DNA from: JAKVKY01 sp964293585
Lineage (GTDB): Bacteria > Bacillota > Negativicutes > Acidaminococcales > Acidaminococcaceae
DNA length: 37,676 nucleotides
Direction of reading: 5' to 3'
Assembly (NCBI GenBank): GCA_964293585.1
Contig: CAXYYS010000018.1
Location: forward strand, 1 to 37,676
Shown here: piece by piece, positions 15,342-22,340 of the stretch
How positions within the stretch are numbered: the stretch's first letter is position 1
How the letters are laid out: every line of letters starts with the position of its first letter
The notes under the pieces: model-generated
What the model was told of the DNA's origin: nothing
Database searches by the model: none
What the model saw: the letters and a program-made list of their open reading frames with translations, nothing else
Program-made: the position numbers and the translations under genes

Positions 15342-15782
15342 ATGTCAAAATCTACCGAAGAATTATTCCATGAGTTGGCGGCGGCGGGAAACCTGGGAGA
15401 TTACTTGCAAAAAAATGCCGGGGAGCTGCAGGTACCGGACCTGAGTCTGTATCTGCGCACGCTGCTGGCGGAAAAGCATTGTAAAAGGTCGGAGGTCATC
15501 CGGGCGGCGAACCTGGAAATGAGTTACGGCTACCGTTTGTTTGACGGCAGCAAGACCCGCCCGGGGCGGGATAAGGTTGTGGCGCTGGCGATCGGTTTTA
15601 AATTAACCCCGGACGAAACGGACCGCTTGTTAAAATACGCCGGCCAGCGGGAACTTTATTCCCGGGACCGCCGGGACAGCATTATCCGTTTTGGCCTGGA
15701 GAAAGGCTACAACCTGGATACAATTAATGAAACTCTGACCGCGTACCAGTGTCCGGAACTGAACCTGGTCCGGGACCGGTAA
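15342..15782 (+). CDS. HTH protein divergent from the Ser/Thr kinase
   Basis: This is a 146-residue soluble protein. An N-terminal helical part (about 1-40) is followed by a lambda-repressor-like segment (about 45-100) in which 'KRSEVIRAANLEMSYGYRLFDG' resembles helices 2 and 3 of an XRE domain. 'PGRDKVVALAIGFKLTPDETDRLL' is also typical of such domains. The C-terminal 45 residues are charged and unassigned. GGGAGAGG lies upstream of the ATG. Divergent or neighbouring HTH proteins often accompany kinases of this type in Firmicutes, so it may be a substrate or transcriptional partner of the kinase. That link is inference. Confidence 0.65.
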   Translation: MSKSTEELFHELAAAGNLGDYLQKNAGELQVPDLSLYLRTLLAEKHCKRSEVIRAANLEMSYGYRLFDGSKTRPGRDKVVALAIGFKLTPDETDRLLKYAGQRELYSRDRRDSIIRFGLEKGYNLDTINETLTAYQCPELNLVRDR

Positions 15783-15784
15783 AC

Positions 15785-15816
15785 TTGACAAACAGGCCGT
15801 ACAATGATAATATAAT
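15785..15816 (+). promoter_or_regulatory. Promoter of rpsF-ssb-rpsR
   Basis: TTGACA at 15785-15790 is followed by AT-rich sequence with overlapping -10 candidates (GATAAT 15806, TAATAT 15808, TATAAT 15811). It begins right after the stop of the HTH gene. Confidence 0.65.
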
Positions 15817-15840
15817 TAAGCTTGTATATAGAAATATATA

Positions 15841-15880
15841 CTCTTTCTGCTCCGGTAGCGCCGGGGCCAAATGACCAGAG
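15841..15880 (+). promoter_or_regulatory. Possible S6:S18 autoregulatory leader
   Basis: The rpsF leader has a CTCT/AGAG closing stem (15841-15844 with 15877-15880) around a CCGG-TAGCG-CCGG hairpin and further C/G-rich sequence. Many bacteria have a conserved RNA with an exposed CCG here that binds S6:S18. I could not confirm the exact consensus. Confidence 0.3.
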
Positions 15881-15894
15881 AAGGAGGTGATTTC

Positions 15895-16179
15895 GTGAAA
15901 ACATACGAAGTCATGTACATCGTAAAACCGATGGAGGATGAAGCTACTGAAGCTATTATTACCAAGTTCCAGGACGTCATCACCAAAAACGGCGGCACTA
16001 TTGAAAAGACCGACCGTTGGGGCAAAAAGCACCTGGCTTATGAAATCCAGGATTTGTCCGAAGGTTATTATGTACTCGTAAACTTCAAAGCTGAACCTGC
16101 AGCTGAGAAAGAACTTGACCGTATCATGAAGATTACTGATGAAGTATTGCGCCATATGATTATTTTGAAAGCTGAATAA
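15895..16179 (+). CDS. rpsF: 30S ribosomal protein S6
   Basis: The 94-residue protein starts KTYEVMYIVKP, the standard S6 opening, and has the family's 'GKKHLAYEIQDLSEGYYVLVNF' core. In the small subunit S6 binds S18 on the platform. The start is a GTG at 15895 with an excellent AAGGAGGTGA (15881-15890); the ATG upstream at 15871 precedes this ribosome site and is rejected. It is first in the conserved rpsF-ssb-rpsR operon. Confidence 0.97.
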   Translation: MKTYEVMYIVKPMEDEATEAIITKFQDVITKNGGTIEKTDRWGKKHLAYEIQDLSEGYYVLVNFKAEPAAEKELDRIMKITDEVLRHMIILKAE

Positions 16180-16199
16180 TTTGAGGAGGATACTTATCA

Positions 16200-16685
16200 A
16201 TGAACAAAGCAATGGTTTTAGGCCGGTTAACCCGTGATCCCGAGGTTCGTTATACCTCAACTGGTAAGATAGTCTGCTCTTTCACCCTGGCGGTGGACAG
16301 ACCTTTTACCAATGCCGAAGGCCAAAGAGAAGCAGACTTTTTACCCATAGTTGTGTGGGGTAAGGCTGCCGAAATGTGCGGGAATAGTTTATCAAAGGGC
16401 CACAGAATCCTTGTAGAAGGCCGTATTCAGGTACGGAACTATGAAAGCAAGGAAGGCCAGAAACGCTACGTGACGGAAATTATCGCCAGCAGCGTGGAGT
16501 TTATTGAACGTAAATCTGAAAGCGCCAACAGGGGCATTAAGCCGCCTGATGGAGTTAACAATTATAGTAATGCTAACAGTGCTCCCATTGCGAGCGGCGC
16601 TCCCGGTACGGGCAGCAGCGCTCCCAAAAAGAGTATGGATACTTTCGGGGCCAGGGTTCCCTTTGATGAAGAAGTTCCTTTCTAA
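16200..16685 (+). CDS. ssb: Single-stranded DNA-binding protein
   Basis: This 161-residue SSB has an N-terminal OB-fold (about 1-106, beginning MNKAMVLGRLTRDPEVRYT), a Ser/Pro/Gly/Asn-rich disordered linker and the acidic tip DEEVPF that recruits replication and repair proteins. It protects single-stranded DNA at forks. It lies between rpsF and rpsR, as in most Firmicutes, 20 nt after rpsF. Confidence 0.97.
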   Translation: MNKAMVLGRLTRDPEVRYTSTGKIVCSFTLAVDRPFTNAEGQREADFLPIVVWGKAAEMCGNSLSKGHRILVEGRIQVRNYESKEGQKRYVTEIIASSVEFIERKSESANRGIKPPDGVNNYSNANSAPIASGAPGTGSSAPKKSMDTFGARVPFDEEVPF

Positions 16686-16706
16686 ATAATAGGAGGATTA
16701 AGCAAG

Positions 16707-16943
16707 ATGATTAGACGTGAAAGAGGCGGCAGAAGGCCCAGGAGAAAAGTTTGTGCTTTCTGTGTAGACAAGGCTACCGATATTGATTATAAGGACGTAG
16801 CTAAGCTGCACAAGTACATCACCGAGCGCGGTAAGATTGTTCCGCGTCGTATCTCCGGTTGCTGCGCTAAACATCAGCGTATGCTGACCACGGCTATTAA
16901 GCGTGCACGTAATGTTGCATTGCTGCCGTTCAGTGCTGACTGA
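16707..16943 (+). CDS. rpsR: 30S ribosomal protein S18
   Basis: The 78-residue basic protein has the S18 core (IDYKDVAKLHKYITERGKIVPRR) and an N-terminal pair of Cys (C16, C19-like spacing is not complete, so zinc binding is doubtful). It forms a heterodimer with S6 on the 30S platform. It is last in the rpsF-ssb-rpsR operon and is followed by a strong terminator. Confidence 0.97.
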   Translation: MIRRERGGRRPRRKVCAFCVDKATDIDYKDVAKLHKYITERGKIVPRRISGCCAKHQRMLTTAIKRARNVALLPFSAD

Positions 16944-16950
16944 TAAAAAT

Positions 16951-16984
16951 AAAATCTCCATCCTTACGGGTGGAGATTTTTTTA
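16951..16984 (+). terminator. Terminator of rpsF-ssb-rpsR
   Basis: AAAATCTCCA pairs with TGGAGATTTT around a 10-nt loop and is followed by further T residues. Confidence 0.9.
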
Positions 16985-17090
16985 TGCTCTTTTACAGGAA
17001 GTTTACAGGAAGCGCGGGTAAACTGGCAGGGAATTTTACAAAGTACTCTTATAATACGAAGCAGGACGTAGATGAAGGAGGAAATGGAAA

Positions 17091-18599
17091 ATGATTAAAC
17101 AGATGCTAAGGATGAAAATTAAGCGCAGCCTGCGCCAGGAAGGTGTTGTTTTGGGAATGACGGGTCTGGCCCTGGTGGTCGTTTTGCTGGGGGATTGTCC
17201 GGCCGTAACCCAGGCAGCGGCAACTGCTGTGAACGCACAACCGGTGGTTGCAGCGCTGGTAAAGACGCAAACGGCGGCGGAACTCAGTGCTAACTGGACC
17301 GGCGATGCCCGGCAGACTTTGCAGGATTTTTTACGTTTGTACGGTAAGGGTTCCGGTTCGTATGCATCAAACAATAAACCGTATGCCGTTTTTGATTTTG
17401 ATAACACCACCAGTATCCTGGATGTAGAGGAACAGTTAGAAATCTGGCAGCTGGAACATCTGGCTTTTGCCATTAAACCGGAACAGATGGAAACAGTTTT
17501 GCTGACGGGCATCCCTGCGGCTAAATTAAACCTGACGTATGGCGCGGCTGACGGCGAAGGCAGACCGGTACAGATCAGGGCGGCCATTAAAGATGCGGCA
17601 CAGGCTTATGACGCTTTATATAAAAAAGGCTATGTGAGTACGAGCGGCAAAGATTTAAGCCCTACTGTGCAAAAAGATACAGATTATCAGGATTTTGTGG
17701 CCAAGATGCGTTGGCTGTACGATGCCATCGGCGAGACCATGGATGCTTCGGTTTCTTATCCCTGGGTCACCTACTGGTTTACCGGCATGAAACCCCAGGA
17801 AGTTTATAAGCTGGCTTGTGCCTGCGATAAATATTACGGAGATAAAGGCCGGGGCCAGACCTGGAACAAGGGCAAATTTACCAGTCCGGACCGGGGCGCC
17901 GCCGGCAGCGTGGCCGTTTCCTTTAAACAGGGTATCACGGTTACGCCGGATGTGAAAGATTTGTACCGGGCCCTGGATAAACACGGCGTCGATACCTGGA
18001 TTAATTCGGCTTCGCCTTTGGATGTGGTCCGTGCGGCGGTGGCTACCTTTAAGATTCCCGGTGTGGACGGAATCGTGGCTATGACCAACAAGCTGGACAA
18101 AAACGGCCGCTATGTGAACGCTTACGATTACGATCTGCATGCTCAGACCTAGGGCCTGGGCAAAGCTGAAACTTTGGTTAAGGTGGTGCTGCCTAAATAC
18201 CGGGGCCAGGGTCCTGCTTTTTGCGCTATGGATTCCCAGGGCGATTTTAATTTCTGCACAGAGTTTAAAGATACGAAAGCCGTGCTGGTCATGAACCGCA
18301 CCCGTAAAGATGACGCCGCTATTTGTGCCGGCATTGCCGCTTATCAGCAGGAAAAACATCTTAGCCTGGCGCAGGCTAACTTGGCCGGAGATGCCCGCTT
18401 TATCCTGCAGGGACGCAACGAAAATATCGGTCAGTTGTGGCCGCAGGCTGCCACCTGGCAGGTAGGTAAAAAAGCGGCTGCCAATTTGTCGCCCAAGGGA
18501 CTAAAAGTTAAAGCGGAATTAGAAAACGGCAAGAGTATTGTCCAGGTGCTGCAGGCGAACACACAACTGAAAAATTATCAGGGTTACAAGACACGCTAA
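17091..18599 (+). pseudogene. Secreted HAD phosphatase split by an in-frame amber codon
   Basis: One continuous frame (502 residue positions) is interrupted only by TAG at 18150-18152 (codon 354). The first part has a long signal peptide (about 1-44) and the catalytic HAD motif DFDNT (102-106). The second part, read from codon 355, carries the remaining HAD elements, with a Lys in GKAET and the acidic motif MDSQGDFN followed by EFKDT. The 353-residue product would lack these, so it should be inactive. The whole resembles phosphorylcholine-phosphatase-like HAD enzymes. The bases around the stop (ACC TAG GGC) fit a single CAG-to-TAG change. GAAGGAGG lies 9 nt before the ATG. TAG ends normal genes here (32904-32906 and 34511-34513), which argues against general recoding. 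It may be a recent pseudogene, a sequencing error or a read-through case. Confidence 0.75.
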
Positions 18600-18601
18600 G
18601 C

Positions 18602-18640
18602 AAAAAAGGAATCCCGCAAGTTGTAGCGGGATTCCTTTTT
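18602..18640. terminator. Bidirectional terminator
   Basis: AAAAAAGGAATCCCGC pairs with GCGGGATTCCTTTTT. It serves the HAD gene and may also stop transcription of the convergent DUF805 gene. Confidence 0.85.
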
Positions 18641-18682
18641 AAATTTTACCTTTTAAGTTTTAAGTTGGCAGCCCGGGCATCT

Positions 18683-19618
18683 TTAGTAATTGTCGTTCAG
18701 ATACAGCTCCGGATTTTCTGTGGGCACGGTCCGGGGATCGCCGTATTGATTGGCGGCGTAATCGCCGCTGATAATTACCAGGTTAAAGAAATAGATGAGG
18801 TTGAACAGGGGCACCAGCAGCAAAAAGATATAAGCGCCGGAAAGTCCCAGATCGTGGTTGCGGCGAATGAGCAGCGAGATAGAAATGACGAAAGCGGCCA
18901 GGGTCAGCAGACCCAACAGTAAATTGGCTGCCTGGGTCAGAGCAGGAAAATCAAAAAATTTGCCCAGGAGCTCTGCCGGTTTAAAGAGGCACAGGTTTAA
19001 GATTAGGGGCGCCAGATACAGGGTGGCGATACCGAAAAAGAATTCCCGGCAGCTGAGCCGCCCGTTGGTGGACAAAAAGAAACCGGGAAAATATTTTTGT
19101 GCCGCCGTTTCCACGGTGGCGTATCCGTTATAGAAAAATTCACCGTCGGGGCCGCTGTAATCAGTTTCTGCCGGCAGCTGGTCTTCACCGTGGGCATTAG
19201 CACCTACGGTACCCCGGCGCAGGATCATGGTAAAACTGAGGAAGGCGGAGACGAAGGGGACGATGCTCCACAAAAGATGCCAGCCGGACAGTCCCATATC
19301 GTGCAGACGGCGCACGCCCAGGGACAGGCTGAAAAAGATGCTGAAGAGGGAAAGGATGAAGACGGTTATACCGGCCAAAATGCCGAAACCGGCCAAAGCT
19401 TCCCGGGTGCTCTGGGGCGGTTTGACACCGAAAGTAAAGAGGAATATCAGCCCCAGGATAATCAAAATAATGGTGAGACAGAACAGGAAAAAGAGATAAC
19501 ATAAATTGTAGGCGGCATAATCCTGCCTGCTCAGCCGGCCTTTAAAAGAAATTAAATTCTTACCAAAAATCTGGAATAGGTAGGTAAAGAAATTACTGCA
19601 CATGGCGCTGATTGTCAT
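18683..19618 (-). CDS. Tandem DUF805 membrane protein
   Basis: This 311-residue membrane protein consists of two DUF805 units. Each has a GRLSRQ/GRLSCRE entry motif (about 27-31 and 186-192) and an exit motif RRLHDMGLSGW (about 103-113) or RRNHDLGLSG (about 263-272). Each unit has three to four hydrophobic helices, and a hydrophilic linker of about 45 residues joins them. Single-unit DUF805 proteins of about 120 residues are the norm, so this is an internal duplication or fusion. It lies 66 nt downstream of ptsI on the same strand and could be co-transcribed. Function is unknown. The start at ATG 19618 has only a weak ribosome site (GGAAAAGAG). Confidence 0.8.
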   Translation of the reverse strand: MTISAMCSNFFTYLFQIFGKNLISFKGRLSRQDYAAYNLCYLFFLFCLTIILIILGLIFLFTFGVKPPQSTREALAGFGILAGITVFILSLFSIFFSLSLGVRRLHDMGLSGWHLLWSIVPFVSAFLSFTMILRRGTVGANAHGEDQLPAETDYSGPDGEFFYNGYATVETAAQKYFPGFFLSTNGRLSCREFFFGIATLYLAPLILNLCLFKPAELLGKFFDFPALTQAANLLLGLLTLAAFVISISLLIRRNHDLGLSGAYIFLLLVPLFNLIYFFNLVIISGDYAANQYGDPRTVPTENPELYLNDNY

Positions 19619-19684
19619 ACCGTAACTCTTTTCCGGCAGTTGAGCATAAAACGCCCACTTATCTGCCTTAACTAAAGCGCGATT

Positions 19685-21304
19685 TTACTCCAGACTCCGT
19701 ACTTTGTGCCGGAGCGGTAAAATATTGGCGGGGGCTACAGAAAGTTCATCAATGTCCAGCTTCAAAAATTGCTTCGTCAGTTCCAGATCCGCTCCCAGTT
19801 CGCCGCAGATGCCAATCCAGATGCCGGCGGCGTGTGCATTTTTGGCCGCCAGGGCGATAAGTTTAAGCAGCGCCGGATGATGCGGATTAAAAAATTTATC
19901 CAGGTGGGGATTTTGCCGGTCCAGAGCCAAAGTATACTGGGTCAGGTCATTGGTGCCCACGCTAAAAAAGTCTACATGCTGCGCCAGTTCGTCGCTAATC
20001 AGGGCCGCAGCCGGAGTTTCAATCATGATGCCCAGAGGAAGGTCCTGGGCGTAAGGAATTTTTGCTGCCGCCAGTTCCGCTTTTGCTTCATTGAGCAGCG
20101 CTTTAGCCTCTTCTACTTCCTGCACGGAAGTAATCATGGGGAGCATGATGCGGGCCTTGCCAAAAACACCGGCCCGTAAGATTGCCTTGAGCTGGGTCTT
20201 AAAAATTTCCGGCCGGGTCAGGCAGATACGGATGGCCCGGTAGCCCAGAGCGGGATTAGCTTCGTGCTCCAGGTTAAAATAAGCACACTGTTTGTCGGCG
20301 CCGATATCCAGGGTACGGATGACGACTTCTTTGTCCTGCATACCGGTAAGTACTTGTTTGTAAGCCTGAAACTGTTTTTCTTCGCTGGGGAAAGTTTCTT
20401 GCTCCAGATATAAAAATTCGCTGCGGAAAAGGCCGATACCGCCGGCATCGTTAGCCAGGGCGGCGGCCAGGTCTTCCGGTCGGCCGATGTTAGCGAAAAT
20501 TTTTACCGTTTTGCCGCTCCGCGTAACATTGGGTTTAGCTTTCAGTTCGGCCAGTAACTTTTTCTGTGTCTGTTCTTGTTCGTACTGTGCCTGCATCTTG
20601 TGCAGCGTTGCAGCATCCGGATTCACATAAATTTTTCCGGCGGTACCGTCCACGATTAGCTGCTGTCCGTCCCGGAGCTGGTCCAGGAAAGGCCCGGCCG
20701 CTACCACGGCAGGAATGCCCATGGTCCGGGCCAGGATGGCCGTGTGGGAATTGGTAGAACCGGCTTCGGTTAAAAAGCCCAGTAAATTATTTTTGTCCAG
20801 GGCGACAGTCTCGCTGGGGGACAAATCAGCGGCCGCCAGCAAGGACGGTCCGGTCAGGCGCAGTGAGTCTTCCCTGCCGCTCAGGATGGTGATAACCCGG
20901 CGGGAAATATCCAGTACGTCAGCGCTGCGAGCCTGCATATAGGCATCGTCCATGGCGGCGAACAGGGCGGCAAACTTTTGGCCGGTCTGCTCCACGGCAG
21001 CTTCCGCATTGATTTTTTCAGCAGTGATTAAAGTTTCGACGTTTTCCACATAATCGGGATCATCCAGCATCATCTGGTGTACGTCAAAGAGAGCGGCTGT
21101 TTCCTCACCGCTTTCGGCTAACGCTTTTTTACCCAGCGCTGCCAGTTGGTCCTGCGCCTTTTTTTTGGCCAGCGTAAAACGTCCCTGTTCGGCGGCAGGG
21201 TCAGCTACCGTCTGCGTTTGCGTAGCGGCAGCAGCGGTCCGGTAAATTTTTACGGGACCGATGGCGGTGCCGCTAAAGACACCTTTTCCCTGTAAGATAA
21301 GCAT
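19685..21304 (-). CDS. ptsI: PTS enzyme I (PEP-protein phosphotransferase)
   Basis: Enzyme I moves phosphate from phosphoenolpyruvate to its own His and then to HPr. The active His is about residue 187 in GSTNSHTAILAR. The C-terminal PEP-binding barrel has the expected TLDIGADK, MIETPAA, SVGTNDLTQYTLA and the essential Cys of GICGELGAD (about 500). At 539 residues it is about 30 shorter than typical enzyme I. The ribosome site GGAGG precedes the ATG, and only 11 nt separate it from ptsH. No enzyme II gene is present in the window. Confidence 0.96.
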   Translation of the reverse strand: MLILQGKGVFSGTAIGPVKIYRTAAAATQTQTVADPAAEQGRFTLAKKKAQDQLAALGKKALAESGEETAALFDVHQMMLDDPDYVENVETLITAEKINAEAAVEQTGQKFAALFAAMDDAYMQARSADVLDISRRVITILSGREDSLRLTGPSLLAAADLSPSETVALDKNNLLGFLTEAGSTNSHTAILARTMGIPAVVAAGPFLDQLRDGQQLIVDGTAGKIYVNPDAATLHKMQAQYEQEQTQKKLLAELKAKPNVTRSGKTVKIFANIGRPEDLAAALANDAGGIGLFRSEFLYLEQETFPSEEKQFQAYKQVLTGMQDKEVVIRTLDIGADKQCAYFNLEHEANPALGYRAIRICLTRPEIFKTQLKAILRAGVFGKARIMLPMITSVQEVEEAKALLNEAKAELAAAKIPYAQDLPLGIMIETPAAALISDELAQHVDFFSVGTNDLTQYTLALDRQNPHLDKFFNPHHPALLKLIALAAKNAHAAGIWIGICGELGADLELTKQFLKLDIDELSVAPANILPLRHKVRSLE

Positions 21305-21315
21305 AAATGCCTCCG

Positions 21316-21573
21316 TTATAAGTTAGCTTTTATGTTGGTGCTGATGGCAGCGATAGCCGCAGTTTCGTCTTCACCTTCTGCGGTGATGCTGACCGGGGTA
21401 CCGCTCTTTACGCCCAGAGCCATCACGGCAAAGATACGTTTTAAATCGGCGCTCTTGGCGCCGGCTTTCAGGGTCAGTTTGCTCTTAAATTTAGCGGCTT
21501 CTTTTACAAGCAGTCCCGCCGGACGGGCATGGATGCCTTCCGGATCCTGGATGGTATAAGTAAATTCCTGCAT
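21316..21573 (-). CDS. ptsH: HPr phosphocarrier protein lacking Ser46
   Basis: This 85-residue HPr keeps the phosphoryl-accepting His15 in GIHARPAG and the overall fold pattern. Firmicute HPr usually has Ser46 in LKSIMGVM, the target of HPr kinase in catabolite repression. Here that stretch reads LKRIFAVM, so position 46 is Arg. HPr-kinase/CcpA control through this protein should therefore be absent. It is first in the ptsH-ptsI operon with AAGGAGGG before the ATG. Confidence 0.95.
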   Translation of the reverse strand: MQEFTYTIQDPEGIHARPAGLLVKEAAKFKSKLTLKAGAKSADLKRIFAVMALGVKSGTPVSITAEGEDETAAIAAISTNIKANL

Positions 21574-21610
21574 GGTAAAACCCTCCTTTAATATTGAACT
21601 TCTTATCCAT

Positions 21611-21639
21611 ATTATAGCTGGAAATAAAAGCTAAAGCAA
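21611..21639 (-). promoter_or_regulatory. Promoter of ptsHI
   Basis: On the minus strand TTGCTT (21639-21634), a 17-nt spacer and TATAAT (21616-21611) lie about 40 nt upstream of ptsH. No clear cre site can be seen, which fits the loss of Ser46. Confidence 0.6.
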
Positions 21640-21728
21640 AGATTATAATTTTATGGTAAAATAATATAAACTAAACTGGGGTGTAATTTGCAGCAACGTG
21701 GACGGGATGGACGCTAAAGGAGGCCGCT

Positions 21729-22340
21729 ATGGATATCGATCTGGTACTTGCCAATTTACGTAAAAATCGTTTTGAGGCCAGCTATTTTGCTACTAAAGAA
21801 GCAGCTGCCGCATATTTAAATAAAAAGATTGACGGTAAAGTGGTGGGTCTGGGGGATTCTCAAACGCTCCTGTCCTTAGGCTTGTATGAATCTTTAGGAA
21901 CCCATAATGATGTTCGCGATGTAGCTCATAGTCCTTTGAACGCCGGTAAAACTTTTGCCGATTATGCCAAAGGCACGCTGCTCACGGATATTTTTCTATG
22001 CAGTTGTAACGCTATTGCCGCCACCGGCGAGATCGTGAACATGGATGGTACCGGTAACCGGGTGGCTGCATCCCTCTTTGGCCACGAAAAAGTTTATTAC
22101 GTGGCGGGTGTCAACAAAGTTTGTCCCGATTTGGATAAAGCTGTCTGGCGGGTACGGAACGTGGCTGCGCCCCAGAATGCCAAACGCAAACAAAAAAAGA
22201 CGCCCTGCGCCGTCAAAGGCGATAAATGCTATAATTGCCAGAGCCCGGAACGGATTTGTAACGGACTCTTGATTGAATTTAAAAAGATGAGCAACATTGA
22301 CATGGAAGTTGTGCTCATCGGAGAAGAGTTGGGATTATGA
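21729..22340 (+). CDS. LUD-domain (LutC/YkgG-like) protein
   Basis: The 203-residue soluble protein belongs to the LUD (DUF162) family. The diagnostic block NMDGTGNRVAASLFG is followed by 'YYVAGVNKVCPDLDKAVWRVRNVAAPQNAKR'-type sequence, and the Cys-rich KCYNCQSPERICNG end (about 168-181) is present. Related LutC proteins belong to the LutABC lactate-oxidation complex, but lutA and lutB are not here. AAAGGAGG precedes ATG 21729. Its stop overlaps the start of the hybrid histidine kinase (ATGA), so the two are translationally coupled and probably work together, perhaps linking redox or organic-acid state to signalling. Confidence 0.85.
   Translation: MDIDLVLANLRKNRFEASYFATKEAAAAYLNKKIDGKVVGLGDSQTLLSLGLYESLGTHNDVRDVAHSPLNAGKTFADYAKGTLLTDIFLCSCNAIAATGEIVNMDGTGNRVAASLFGHEKVYYVAGVNKVCPDLDKAVWRVRNVAAPQNAKRKQKKTPCAVKGDKCYNCQSPERICNGLLIEFKKMSNIDMEVVLIGEELGL

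Noticed and set aside
18150..18152. Pyrrolysine or general TAG recoding
   Set aside because: Two other genes in the window end normally in TAG (32904-32906, 34511-34513), and no pyl genes are visible here, so recoding is unsupported.
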